From Rhytidiadelphus loreus (Eukaryota > Streptophyta > Bryopsida > Hypnales > Hylocomiaceae): 64,000 bases of DNA. Positions 49,501 through 62,030 of this stretch are shown here, piece by piece (within the stretch, counting starts at the first letter, position 1; each line of letters starts with the position of its first letter). The position numbers were made by a program, and so were the translations under genes. Below the pieces are notes generated by a model. It had not been told where the DNA came from. It made no database searches and saw only the letters and a list, made by a program, of their open reading frames with translations. Where the stretch lies: assembly GCA_947034895.1 (NCBI GenBank), contig OX344762.1, forward strand, positions 18,766,760-18,830,759, written 5' to 3'.

Positions 49501-49802
49501 TAATGAAATTGTGTCAGTCTGCCACTTTTTCGTAACCCGTCATCGACCTGGTCGTTAAAGGGTTAATATTTATTCCGTTTCAGAATACTACTATTCCATT
49601 CCAAATGATATTCTTGTTGTAGTAGGAAGGGGATTGGCGAACAATTTTCCACCCACTGTAGCAAATACAATGGTCAAATCTATGAAAATACAAAGCATTT
49701 CCATTTTCATTGTAAATGATTCTTTAATTTCATTATAAGAACCTTGTGGGCACTTTATTCTCACCTTTAGAATATAGTGTACACAACCGGGTTCTTAGAT
49801 AA

Positions 49803-50716
49803 CCCCTAAAGGACCAGGGCCATTCTTCTGTCAAAAACTACTCAAAATTGTCATTTCTTCTGCATTCATCCAAAAAAACAAAAAAAACATTTTTTCTAGA
49901 ATCTAACCTTAGGATCTTGTACTTTACTATTCAAAGATTATGTAGTAAAATTTTCATGGATTTTGACCGTACAGATTGGAAGATATTAGCATTCAAAGTT
50001 GAAAAAAGAAAGTTTTTTTGAACATTGGCTTGCAATTTCAGATGACTTTGATTGCCATTTGTGAATTTTTTTTGCACCATGGTTAAATTTTTTTATGTTG
50101 AAGAATTGAGTTGAAAGTCCAGATAAAAAAATTCAAAAAAATCATGCTTGATTTTCATTCTTTAAAAAATTGTTAAGTAGGTGTAGGTCCAAGATTGAAA
50201 GAAAAACTAAATCGTTAATAGCTCTATGATGGGATTGAAACACAATAATCTCAACAGTGAGATTGTTCTAAATAGAAAACTTAACCTTGTCAAACAGTTT
50301 TTTTTGAAAAATTGTGAGAATTGCATTCAAAATTCAATCCTATAAGTTATTTTTCCAAGTAGATGCTCAAATTACCCAAAAAACAAGATTGTTCATAACT
50401 TTCACATTACTTATCCAAATGGAATGAATCAAAGCTTCACATGTAGAAAAAAATATTATCTTTAAGAAGAACAAAATTAAAAAATTAATTTCAAATTTTT
50501 GTAGATTTTTTTTCTACCCGGTGACGTGAAAATTATGTTTAAGATGCCATAGCTTTTGCTCCCGGGCACCAATTGAAATAAAATTTATATTCCCACAAAG
50601 CTAATAAGATTTCCTATCTTATGAGAAAATTTCAAAAAGTTTCACTAAAAATTGAGATCATAGGAACCTGCCCGAAATTCATTTTGTCCCCTAAGGGGAC
50701 AATGGTCCTTTAGGGG
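49803..50716. mobile_element. 914-bp piggyBac-like non-autonomous element
   Basis: Inverted ends CCCCTAAAGGACCA / TGGTCCTTTAGGGG; right flank TTAA, left flank ATAA. Its right half, in reverse complement, matches 37522-38000 inside the CACTA element. The interior is AT-rich with no open frame. Confidence 0.75.
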
Positions 50717-52000
50717 TTAACTTGTCGTAGTAAACTCCTAGTAGATGTCTAACAACGTGTAATCCAATTACATCTTCCAAACAATGGATCTTTTGTTGTT
50801 TGTTCCTACCTTACTTTCCTAATAGCAATGGCTAACTAAATCAAACCACATTAGTACCTAAGACCAAGTTCTGGCTACGACAACCAAAACTCAAGGCTGA
50901 TGAGGTTAGTCAAGTGTAAAAGTTAAGTATCCTAAGATAAAATAGGATTTTAGCCTTTCCAAACTAGGGCTGATTTTAGCCTTTCCAAAATGATAAAGAA
51001 GCTGAAATTTGACCTTAGTATCCAAAAGATATTTGTGAATGAAGTTAAACACTAAAATTACCTTCTAAAACTTCAACCGATGTTTTCTAGGATTCTAACT
51101 ATCGAAATTTGTTTTAGATTTATTGATTATTTTCTATTTTTTATCTTCTATCTAAGTTCTGATTTTACTTGATTTGGTCAACTTTGGTTGACTTTCATCC
51201 AAATCTATTTAATTTTTGTTGAAAACTTCATTTTATTTACGAATGAATTTTGACCGTTGACCAATTCATCAAAATTCTTCCATAATTCTTTTTTTTGAGG
51301 AAATTCAAAATTACTTCTATTTTTATCCTTTAACACCTATTTTGACTCTAGATTTTAAGATTCCTTAAAGATTCCTCAAAAGATTTCTTTTATAACTTTC
51401 TATTTTTCACCAATTTATACTAATTCTCTTCATCCAAAGTGATTTTAGGTAAATTCTAACTTCTTTGATAGTTGAGTAATTTTTGATGGCTACAACAATT
51501 TTCTAACTACTTCTAAGCCTGTTTTTCGCTTTTACAAGATCCTATGAATTAATCCCAAGTCTAACTTCCTATGCTAATGTATCCTCTTTTTTTATGGAAA
51601 TTCAAGAAGTGTTGGGTAAAGAATTCAATGACTATTTAGGGTGACTTGCCTGTCACACTTGGTTTTCAATCAAATGGCCCCCCTTCACAAAAATTAGGAG
51701 CCATTGGATGGAAGTGGAAAAAAATTTCCACCATCTTCACCGAAAAATCAAGAGCCATTGGATCTAAATACGAATACAAATACAAATTAGATATAGATAT
51801 GAATACAAATACAAATTAGATACAAATACAAATACAAATACAAACATGGACTCACGTATGACTATACGAATACAAATACGAATATGAATTCAAGTATGAC
51901 TATACAAATATGGATACAAGTAAGTATGTATTAAGGGAGGGAGAAGGTCCCCCTTTTATAAGTTCCCAAGGCCCCCCCCCTTAATTTACTACTAGTAACC
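50717..52000. other. Gene-free AT-rich DNA with ATACAA satellite-like tract
   Basis: About 51764-51920 consists of irregular ATACAAATACAAATTAGAT-type units. Nothing else recognised. Confidence 0.5.
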
Positions 52001-52199
52001 TCATCTTTCTGAATTTTCATCCTTATCTTTGGGTTTTATGTTGGTCCTAAAGTCTATCTCTTGGAGTTTAACTCCGAATTGCAAACGGATTGAGCCAATG
52101 GCTTCAGAAGGCCATTTTTAGTCTAAGTAGCCCCTACCCCCTATTTCCATCGCGAAAAACCTATAGGAAATTAGCGCCAATTGAAACCAATAAAAGGGT

Positions 52200-53220
52200 A
52201 AAAACCTAACTTCTGGAGTTTACCTTTTCAGACTTGGATAACTAGCTAGGGTTGTCGGGAAGGTCCTAAGGAGTAAGAAAAGACTCCTTGATGACTTTGT
52301 TCCAACTTCGTGCGCTCCCGAGACGCTGGTCAACTCCATAAAGATCTTGCCATAATTAATCATTGGGGGAATGTTGATGATTTGGTTGCCTCCCGCTATC
52401 GGAACACCGTGGAATTTGTTGGGGCGCATTATTAACATAAAAGATGCTATTCTAATTTTTTGTGAGATTTTATCGCAGCCTGGGTAATTTATATGAATTC
52501 CCGTCGTGGCTTTTGGTAGTTGATCACTCGGAAAAAGATCCTTTTGAGATCAGAAAAAACCAAGACTTTTGGGGGAACCTCTCATGGAGTCCCCCAAACC
52601 ACGTGCCAATTCTTGAATCAAATCTTGCGCATGGGCACTAGCGAGGTAGAAACGAACTTCTCTTGGATTACCGGCAATCAGGGAATCTTTCATACATGAG
52701 GGAATCTTGGCGAATTGATTTTGCTGTGAGCACTCAGACATGTTCCTGATCTGAGAGCACTATCTGGCGGCCGTGGATTCCTCTATGTAGCCTGTCTTGG
52801 AAAAGTGACACTTGCATGCTAACAATTGGGGTTCCTAATATTTTGTCGATGGAATGGGGAAACTAGAACCTATCTTTGGAGATTTATATAAAGATCTCCC
52901 TAACTCACTTGGGACCAATTTAGCCTATCATGGTCACATGCACTGGATTTGGTCTATTTCAGATAAGTTCCCTGTAATCTTATTGTTTCCCACTACTTTA
53001 TGGTTCTAACCTATATACAAGTGGGGTTTGTAGGTATTCTACGGATAAAAGGCTATTTATGACCAAAAACTATATACTGGTACATGACATACCTATTTTG
53101 GTTCTACACTCTTTTGGGGGCTTTTTGTATAATATTATGCCTTAAATTGCAACAAAGCAGAAAAAAGAAAACTATGAGTCTCAAGTGACAAATTTGGGGC
53201 TCACAAGGGGCTACAAAAAA
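52200..53220 (+). repeat. Dispersed ~1-kb repeat, copy 1
   Basis: Shares an ordered set of landmarks with 53490-54600 and 62770-63780: TAATTTTT(A)GTGAGATTTTA followed by GCAACNTNGGTAATTT and TGAATT, then a PuCTTTTGG segment, and at the far end the GGGACTTCTA / CAAGTGACAA-type tail with 'GGGCTCACAA'. Non-coding; perhaps remnants of a retrotransposon. Confidence 0.55.
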
Positions 53221-53489
53221 AGATGAAGAAGGACCTTGTATACTTGTCTCAAGCCTCCATTTCCCCTCTAATTACCTACATCTACTCCTAAGTAAACAAA
53301 AACTAACAAAATTCATTTCTACCATGACTGTTGTGATTTCTATAACTTTTGAAGAAAATCTCCAAATGCCAAATTGATAGTGACATTGTCTTCAAAAGAC
53401 CCAAATTAATCAAGATGGCCCTTGTCCCCCACTTCTAGGAGATTTCACAAGCAAAAACTATTGTTTAGCAAAGCAATGAAAAAGGTCCA

Positions 53490-54600
53490 AAATCCAAATG
53501 TTGGAATTTGCCTATTCTCAAGGTTTTGACTAGCTTAGGTGGTTTGGAAGGTTCAAGAAATTAAGTAAGAAGTCCAAGTTGATTTTTTTTGGACACCATA
53601 CGTCCCTAGTTCACCAATCAACCTACCGTAATTTCGTAAATTCTTTTAAAAATTGTCGTCGTCGCCGGTTGGGGTACTTGTCGGTGTCTAAATGTCATTA
53701 AATTTGGTTTGGCTCTTATTTATTCTAAAATACACTATCTTAATTTTTAGTGGAAATTTAACGCAACCTAGGTAATTTCTATGAATTTCTCACTTTTGAT
53801 AAACACGGTTGACTTCCCGTAGTGTCATCTTTTGCAATCCAGAAAAATATGAAACTTTTTGGAAAATTCTTAAGAGTTTCTCTAAAAATAAGTGCAAATT
53901 TATATTGGAACTTGAGACTAATAATGGTAGGTTGGAAATTTATACTTCCTAGTTCTAATTCCTCCGAGGAAGAATCATTCCCGTAGTGGAGAATCTTAGC
54001 AATCTGGCTTCATTGTTACACTCCTCGCATGTTAGATGAAGAAAGGTGTTTCTAACTAACATTGTTACGCTCTTCGCATGTTGGAAACACCTTTCTTCAT
54101 CCCTTGATGGCCCACAACTAGATTCGTGGATTTCACCTAATGTCACATATGATGGTCTTTTTCCCAACTTTTGCAAATTGGGTCATGCTTCCTTGTGAAC
54201 TCCTAACAGGGTTTCCAAGACTTCTAGAAGACCTTCAAAACTCCTAACTAACTTCTTTTTGTTCTAAGGATGTCATGTGCTATTGCTATGGTTAAATCCT
54301 TCAAAAAGTCTATTCTAAATGTTTTCACTATGTGGCCATTAGGGCTCAATTTTATTTCTAACTTGCAAATGACCTCTCTAACACCTATTAAGACATAAAG
54401 TTTAGCAAATGGAAGTATTAAGAGCACTTTTGGACTTTTCGGACCTAAAATACCATATTAGTACTTAGGGACTTCTATCAAATATGATGTTAATACACTT
54501 TTTAGGACTTTTTGAATAGAAATAATCATAAAAATGAGCATAAAGCAAAAAAAAGAAAAATCTGAGGCCCAGGTGACAATTATAGGGCTCACAAACCCCA
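53490..54600 (+). repeat. Dispersed ~1-kb repeat, copy 2
   Basis: Aligned in order with copy 3: GTTGGAATTTGC, GGTGGTTT, GGACACC...CTAGTTC(A/G)CC, TAAATTCTTNTAAAA, then TAATTTTTAGTGGAAATTTA and GGTAATTTCTATGAATTT, and finally TAGGGACTTCTA and CAGGTGACAATTATAGGGCT. Contains an 18-bp inverted repeat at 54035-54052 / 54083-54100 and a near-perfect 23-bp direct duplication at 54011 and 54060. Confidence 0.6.
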
Positions 54601-54601
54601 A

Positions 54602-54740
54602 ATTTTATGTGACGTTTTCATCACTATATGTTTTACATTGGACGTTATTATTGACACAAAAATACAAGTTGTTTTATTGAACATCCACTAAAATCCGTCA
54701 CAAAAAATGATAAAAACATCACATAAAACATGTGATTCTT
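54602..54740. repeat. Small foldback related to the CACTA-type MITE at 56940
   Basis: TTTTATGTGACGTTTTCATCA on the left pairs imperfectly with the reverse complement of TGATAAAAACATCACATAAA on the right. The middle (TTGACACAAAAATACAAGTT) resembles TTGACATAAAAATAGAAGTT at 57083. Ends not clear. Confidence 0.45.
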
Positions 54741-54765
54741 ATAGTAATTACAACTTTTCATTGAA

Positions 54766-55138
54766 GAATTTTGATTATGTAGGCTAAGTATGTTGCTACA
54801 AGATTGATTGATTATATATGCTCCAATGAGAGGAGATGGATGATAAAAACAAAAGTCAACATTATGCCTTGGTGGTCCCTTCTGTTTCAATGACACCCTG
54901 AATCAGAGTCACTCATGTCAATAAGTGAGTGGATAGTGACATTGTAGCATTTTCAAGTATCTTCACTCATGGGTCTTCTTGTAGCATACAATTGAGTGGA
55001 CACCAATGCTCCTCAAATTTTTTGAAAAAATTAATTTTCATTTACTCTAAAACCACACTTTAAAAAGGGTTCTGAAACTCAAAATTCTAGGATGATAGGA
55101 GTGCAGAATTTTGATTATGTAGGCTAAGTATGTTGCTA
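54766..55138 (+). repeat. 33-bp exact direct repeat pair
   Basis: The 33 bases at 54766-54798 (beginning GAATTTTGATTATG) recur exactly at 55106-55138. A 340-bp offset with perfect identity in otherwise diverged DNA suggests a recent duplication or recombination scar. Confidence 0.85.
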
Positions 55139-55139
55139 T

Positions 55140-56581
55140 AAGAATTTTACTTACAACTCAAAATAGATTGAAAAAAATGTCATTTTCAACCTTAATTTAG
55201 AACATTTTGTCTAACATAAAGACTATTTGGGGATAAAGAAAGTAATTTTTCCTAAATTTTTTCCTAAATTTTCCACTGATTGAGTTCTCTAAATTTTACA
55301 CCATTGTCCTAAAATCCCCATTTCTATCTATTGAAACCCCCATTAATGCATGGTTAGTGTAGATAAATTCTTCCTACTAATCATTCTTAACTCACAATTT
55401 CACACAAATTGCCTTAATTTTTCTAAATCTAAATCATGAGTCAATGTGGTGGCTCACATGGCACTACTCTCTACCAATACTAACCACCTTTGAATGGTAT
55501 CCAACACCCCATTAGGCCCAAACAATCTCACTTCAAAACTAACTACAAGCTTAAGACTCATTAATTGAGATTCACATTATATAGCTAGCCTACCATAGAG
55601 CAAATAACCATCAAACTAGTACCGTAGGTGAAGGACATGGTCAGCACTTCAATACTGAATATTTAATTAAAGTTTCTAAAGTAGGGTCAACACTTCAAAT
55701 TCAAATTTTTGAATTTGACATTACATTGAATTAAATCCAAAATGTTTGTCACACAACTCTGAAAGTCACTTACTTGATATGTGTGAAGTTGAAGAAGACA
55801 AGATCCTAGATGGTAGGAGGTAAAACAATTTATGTGGCATTACAAAAAAATTGAACCCACCGATAGACCATGAGTTTGCAGGCCTGACAAGTTGAATGGG
55901 CTCAACGGGTTCAATGGGTTGAAGTGGTCGAAATAGTGACACATAGGCTTCCCAGACCACATACATTGCTAGTATTGGTCTGTGGCATGTGGGTGTGCGG
56001 CTTACATGGTTCATTGAATTTTGGTGCGAGGCATTAAGCGTGCGGGAGAGTGGGAGGCTTATGAGACGGAGGCTTGAGGCAATCCATTTTTGTAGCGCTA
56101 GTGGAGATTGATTTATGGAGTGTTGTTGATTGTAATAGAGAGCGATCTCATTTGCTTTGAGATTTTTTTGAGCTTGTGTTTGAATTAGGGTTTGTGTTTG
56201 CATTGAGATTTACTCGGAAAAAAATAAGTTCAAGATTGTGGTTTCTAGTTGCCCTAGGATTGGCTCGAGAAATTAGGATTTGACTCAGGATTTCTGCTTG
56301 CACTGGAATTGCTCAAAACCGTGGAGATTGGGGCATAATACGCAAGGAGCTCCACAGAAATCTAGAGAGTGAGACAAGATGCAAAATCGCTTAGTTGCTA
56401 GCTGGAAGGTTGAAATTTTCCAATGAGATCAAAATTAAAGCTCTGCAACACTTAGTGCCTCAATCCGCAACAAGATTTTTTTCTCTCAGTGGGCAGTCTC
56501 TTATTACTTACTTTGCTACTATAGTAGTGAATTTAGAGTTCTAGTGATTACATAACAAAGGTGCCGAGCTTTTGCTGAGCG
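55140..56581. other. Gene-free region
   Basis: No gene recognised. A purine/pyrimidine-biased segment around 55870-56340 has GAGATTG-type repeats but no coherent frame. Confidence 0.4.
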
Positions 56582-56899
56582 ATGGAGAGTAATATCCAGA
56601 GTATAGTTTTGTATCATCTTACAAATGAGGATGGTAATAGCATTCCCTTAAGAGTTGAAGTAAACTCGTGGGTTACTTTACAGCTAGGAAAGAGAGGTGG
56701 ACATGCCAAGGATGCAAAAAGATATGGAGGAATGTCAATTTTAGGTGCTTATAAGACAAAAAAATTGGGATTCAAGGCTAGACGTGGCGCTTCAAGTGTA
56801 TCAGGAATCGAGGTTCAACACGCGTACATGTTTTGCTATTTAGTGCTCAATCCTAGGGCCCCTATTTTGGAGGATACATGTAACTGTAAACTTCTATAA
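56582..56899 (+). CDS. Possible small ORF or exon, unrecognised
   Basis: 105 codons from ATG 56582 with balanced composition (SIVLYHLTNEDGNSIPLRVE, GKRGGHAKDAKRYGGMSILG). Unlike its AT-driven neighbours it contains few low-complexity runs. No known motif, no clear splice partners. May be a decayed gene fragment. Confidence 0.2.
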   Translation: MESNIQSIVLYHLTNEDGNSIPLRVEVNSWVTLQLGKRGGHAKDAKRYGGMSILGAYKTKKLGFKARRGASSVSGIEVQHAYMFCYLVLNPRAPILEDTCNCKLL

Positions 56900-56939
56900 A
56901 TCCTAAGCTACAACACATACTAGTTTTGAAAGCAATTTA

Positions 56940-57176
56940 TACTAGAAGAAGCTCGTGTTTTTTTGAATTTTTTGACGTCAAAGTTGATGGATTTTGCTAG
57001 ACATCCTTTGTAACAACTTGTGTTTTTATGTCAACAATGACATCTAATGTAACATCTTGACATTACATTAGATGTCATTGTTGACATAAAAATAGAAGTT
57101 GTTATAAAAGATGTCTAGCAAAATTCATCAACTTTGACATCTAAAACATTCAAATAAATATGGGCTTGTTCTAGTG
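56940..57176. mobile_element. CACTA-derived foldback MITE, 237 bp
   Basis: Right end reads CACTAGAACAAGCCC in reverse complement, left end TACTAGAAGAAGCTC; flanked by TTA at 56937-56939 and 57177-57179. Nearly the whole element is self-complementary: TTTTTATGTCAACAATGACA and CATCAACTTTGACAT arms mirror each other. Ends match those of the 21.6-kb CACTA (CACTAGAAGGATGTC), so it may be mobilised by a related transposase. Confidence 0.85.
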
Positions 57177-57179
57177 TTA

Positions 57180-60100
57180 GACCTAAGGCTTGCATTGGAA
57201 AGCTGAATCAAGAAAGAATTAGTAATACAATATAGCTTTAAAAGAGTGCTCACAACAAATTGTTTTAATCCCATCGTCTAATTTTTACCACTAATTATTT
57301 GCTTCTGTAAAATTTTTTACCCCATCAAATGAAGGAGGCTCCACGAAATGCAAATTTGATGATCATTGATGGACATGGAATTGTTCTCCCTATTGTTAAC
57401 TTAAGTTCCTGGGAAGGCAAACATTTTGTGTTAAGCTTAGCATTCTATGCTAGACATTCTGAGTAAAGAGTTTTTTTATTTGCTTATGTGCATCTGCAGA
57501 TTTATATCCTTCAACTCATGTCGACTAGATTGATCCTAAAAGTGTTACAAGATATATTTGCTTTACTCGATTGTACTTAAATTGGTGAGGCTACTATTGG
57601 TGAAAGAACACATAGGCACATAGACAATTGTTAGAAGAATCTGTTTTTTTTCTATACCAACTTTTGATGATCCTAGTTGACCCTTTCTTGATATGGCTAC
57701 GATTTAAGCCTATAGAGATTGCTTGCAGATAGATTTTTTGTCTTCTATGAAGCAATCGATAGGCAGTAAACAAATGAGCTTGGAAATAACAAACGAGCTT
57801 ATAATCTTGCTTCAAATGCTTGCAAAACCTGTTGTTGATCATGTAACCTTCATGTTTTGGTTTTGCCAAGTGTAGCTCTCCAATATCTCCACCGCACAGC
57901 TTTCATAAGTTTAACACTTCAACGATTTGCACTTTCTTTCTATTTCCAAGCACTCCAATAGATCAGTCCAATTATTTTCCTTTCATAAATTCTTTCTTTT
58001 TGTTAGATTGATCATCTTGATATATGTGGATGAGCTAAGAGGATTATTTTATTTCACAACTTGGTTTGCTCGTTGTAGCTGATGTAGTTTAGAATTTCTA
58101 TGTTTTATACTCTTTCTCATGGTACTCCTATCCCTCACTCAATGTTGCAAGATACTTGGAGTGTGAGGATGGTTGGTGACCGTGACTCAGTAACATTGGG
58201 TTGTATGGTACGGCTAGTCCGCATCCAAGGAAAGCTTAACAAAGAAGATGCATTTCGAGACACACAAAAAGGACTTGCAGTAGAGGCCAGAACACTACAA
58301 AGGAGAGAAGCATCTATTTCATTTAGTGCTCAAGTTCATTGGAAGTTATGGCAAGCAAAATGTGATCGAGTCAGCAACAAATACAAACCTCACACAGTAT
58401 GCGGCTTTTGAACTCTCTTCCACCAACATAAACACTTGACTAAGCAAGTGTTGAATTTCTAATTAGTGCTGGATAATCTTGTACCAATGATTTTTTTAGA
58501 TTGACCACTTGAGTGTTGAATATGTCTTTGTTAGGCTGCCTCTGCAGCATAATGCGAGTACTCCATGCCCTAGCATGACCAGATTGCAAAGTGTGAGTGT
58601 TTCTAACTCCACCCTTAAGTCAGAAAGTTGCACACAGGTTCTAGCGGCATAAGTTAGTAAATTGTAGGAGTGAAATGTAAACATAGTGTTTTTTGGCCTT
58701 CCAAACAATTGACACTTTGTTTGTTATGGTTATATCCTAAATTTAACTGTTTCAAATCAATTTAGACGTTGAAAAGTTCAAGACAGTGATGAGTAAATAA
58801 AATCTAATCTAACCTAAAAATCCATCTAAGCTAATTTGTAGAATGCAAATTGCCCTTTCCAGAATGGTAAAGCAAGTTGAATTCTGATGTTCCTACTAGA
58901 AGATATTGATGGATGAAATTTGTCCCTAATTCTACCCTAAAAACTTCATTTGTTGACTAAAAATAGCAAATGAATTCTAAATAAATCTAAGTTTCAGGGT
59001 TAATTTGTTAATTAATTCAACTAATGAATTTTTGAGAGAAAACCTAGTTTTGACCTATTTTTTTAGATTTTTCATCCAAATTTAGGCTAAACTTCATCCA
59101 TCCTTTACTCCTTTAAAATTAAAGCAATTCTAAAGTAAAAGTTGGTTTTGGAATCTTCAAAAGATTCCCTAAATGCTTCTAGTCTCAAAAGATTCTTTAG
59201 TTATTCCTTAAAAGTATTCCTAATTATTCCTTTATTAATTCTTAATTTTAAGTCATAATTCTAAAATTAGTAGTTTTTGGAATCTTTATTATTTTTATGA
59301 ATAAAGTGCTAAATTACCTTTCTATCAAGGTAAAAAGTAAGAATTTAGGACTTCTAGGTGAAAACTTTTGAATGGATGAAAATTCCTTTTAGTTAGATGG
59401 AATTCGTTCCTTCAATAATTTTCAAGAAAATAAGGGGATAATTTAGGTTTTAACTTTCCCTAATTATTCTAATATTTTCTAAGTTCCTAAATTAAGTTAG
59501 ATTCCTTTTGAAATTCCTTTGGATGAAATTACTATTTCATTTCCAAATTACTTCAAGATTCATCAATTTATTACTTCCACAATGTTAATTAGGTTCTTTA
59601 AGAATTTTATCAATATTCAATCTTTTAAGTAGCAAATGGAATTCTAAATGTTAATTGTAAGCGAAATTAAAGAAAAACAAGGTTAGAAATCATACCTTAG
59701 TGTCAAAGATGTCGGTGGTTCCGTCGTCACAAAACACCATCATAATTGTCTCGAAATTCTCCATTGTCTTTTATGAATTTGAAAAGTCCTAGTGAGTTTT
59801 TGATGAATTGTTTGTTGAATTGTTGTTTCTAAGAACCTATCTAAAAAGTCCAATTTGTTAGTTTTGATAATAGTTTGGTTTTAGAGTTTTTATTGTAAAT
59901 TCATTAATTCATTTAAATTCTCTAATTCTAATGAATAGTGATATTATTCTTTTGCCAATTGTTTAATAGTTTTTAGTTTAATATTCCAAAGATATTAGTT
60001 GTTTTTGTTTTTATCTATTTGGCTTGTTGGGCCTAATAAAACAAAACACTAACCAACAATTTTGCCACTAATACAATTGGAATCCTAATTAATAACTAAA

Positions 60101-60372
60101 ACCAACCGAATGAATAGTAATCTAATAAAATAATCTTAAATAATCAAAAACAAATCTATCAATGAATAGGGAAAGGAATAATAGGATGAATGACAATCCA
60201 AATGAATAGTAAATCGAATAGAACAATCTAAACAATTCCAACTTCAATAGTAAGATGCTAATGAAAAGAATAAAATAATCAAAACAATTAAATAGTAAGA
60301 GGCCTACCTTGATTCTTCGTCTTCCTTTGCTAACCTTCTTATAACCCTCCTTTCCCTTCACTTTGTGTTTAA
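57180..60372. other. Gene-free AT-rich region
   Basis: Short open frames at 57594-57869 (minus) and 58100-58411 (plus) have no recognisable motif. From 58740 to 60300 the sequence is a long AT-rich stretch with recurrent GAATTCTAA/TTCCTAA words. Confidence 0.4.
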
Positions 60373-60980
60373 TTGTTGTTGTTGGCAAGCTATGGCTTTA
60401 TGGAGAAACTTGTGAGTTTGGAGAGAATTCATGGTGTTCGATTTCTTCCAAAAACCCAAAATTGGGGTGCATGGCAACAACCGCCTATGCTTGATTATAA
60501 TTTTGTTTGTATGTATCAAGTTTTGTTGCCAAAGTTCAGTACAGATTGGAGTTATATGTTTTGTCCTGTTAATCCAGGTGGAAGACCAGCTTGGTTGTTC
60601 AACGAGCCGGCCGATGGGTTCTCAGTAATCGCAGTCAATCACCAGCTCCTCTCTGCAGTCACCAGCTTCCTCTCCGCAGTCACCAGCTTCCTCTCCGCAG
60701 TCACCAGCTCCTTTTCCAGCAGTCACCAGCTCCCCTCTCTGCAGCTGCCATGTGTCGGGGCGCGATTGGCCGGCGCCCCGTTCGTCAGTCCAGCCCTCTT
60801 CGTTAGTCCAACCCCGTTCGTCCGTCAAGCTCCCGTTCCTGTAGCTCGTTCCCACGGTCGTTCCCCGTAAGTCCGTTCCCACATCCCCACAGCTTGTTCC
60901 CGCTCCTCCTTTCCGACTGCCTGGGTGTCCCGTCCTTCCTTCCGACTGCCTGGGCTGTCCCGTCCTTCTTTCCGACTGGA
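60373..60980 (+). repeat. GC-rich island with 21-bp and ~30-bp tandem repeats over an open frame
   Basis: An open frame (60373-60870) contains a plausible peptide start (MEKLVSLERIHGVRFLPK, GGRPAWLFNEPADGF), then GCAGTCACCAGCTTCCTCTC repeated about five times at 60631-60745. A second tandem pair of TTCCGACTGCCTGGG...TCCCGTCC units follows at 60911-60978. Base composition contrasts sharply with the AT-rich flanks. I do not call a gene: the repeat part translates to low-complexity sequence. Confidence 0.5.
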
Positions 60981-61327
60981 GACTAAATGTAAACAAATGA
61001 AACTAAACTTTATGGTTAACTTTCATACTGAAATTTTTAATAATTGTTTGGGCTACTAACTTTTAGTTATAAAAATTAAGCACCCGCAAATGAAAATCAA
61101 GAAAAAAATAATTTTTCCTTTTTAGAAATAAAGACAAAACAAAGACAACCAATTTTGATGAAATAACTACCACAACGTTTTTAAATTAAAGAGAATGATA
61201 AATAACAAGTTTGAAAGCCAAATACCTCCACCACGTGTACAACACGGAAAGGGAAGAAATCAACAGAGTTTGGTCTTTAAATAAGCTTCAAAAAAAATTT
61301 ATTTCATTGATTTTTATTTAGTTAGTA

Positions 61328-62030
61328 AAAGCTTCGCCGTGAGGGGGCAACCCCAAGTTTTTCTAGTTAATCAAAGGCAAATTTTCACCCTAGAAGGTCA
61401 AAGCTTTGCCGTGCAGGAGCAACCCCAGGAAATAACTGACAATTAAAGTTTCAAGTACCCGTTTCCAGGTTTCCAAAGTTAAAGCTCCGCCATGCGGGAG
61501 CAACCCCAGGGATAAATGGTATTCAAAGACCAAACTAGTATTTTGAAAACTTAATTCTTAAAGGAGGTATACATGATAGTGTTTAACCGAACATAAAAAA
61601 CTAATTTCCAAAATTCCAAACAAAGTTCTAAGTTTAATCACTAAAGGAGGTACACATAACGGTGTTTAACCGAACATTAGCAATTATTCAAACCAAACAC
61701 CCATTATACAACAAGTTTTGGCACGTGGTGATGCTTAAAACCTTTGGGCAAAGTCTAGCCTTGCCGCTTTAAAGTTTTAAGTTCACAAACTGTTATCAAT
61801 TCGCACAAATAGTTGGTTAGTATTCATAAGAACAATAAAGTCAAATAAAAGTTTGGGAACTACTCCCACAACTTCCAAAATATCAAAGTTTTGAGGCTTG
61901 AAGCCTCCAAATTCAAGAAAGAAGTTAGTTAACTCAAACAACACTAGAGTTAGGGGATTTCCTCCATCTAAACTCTTGAAAAGCAAAGTTTTTGGGCTTA
62001 AAGCCTCCAAATTCAAACAAGAAAATAAAA
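61328..62030 (+). repeat. Clustered short direct repeats (GC-hairpin motif and others)
   Basis: Variants of AAGCT(T/C)CGCCGTGCGGGAGCAACCCCA occur near 61330, 61400 and 61482. A second motif, AAAGGAGGTACACAT then GTGTTTAACCGAACAT, occurs near 61560 and 61644. A third, AAGCCTCCAAATTCAA, occurs near 61902 and 62004. Three independent duplicated families in 700 bp look like a degenerate tandemly built element. Confidence 0.65.

Larger units (their letters stand above)
48663..49566. mobile_element. TTAA-flanked MITE with 28-bp perfect inverted ends (piggyBac-like)
   Basis: 48663-48690 and 49539-49566 are perfect reverse complements over 28 bases; starting TTAA then CCCTTTAACGACC. TTAA plus CCC at the ends is the piggyBac pattern. 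Without its nested insertion (below) it would be about 139 bp. No coding capacity. Confidence 0.8.
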
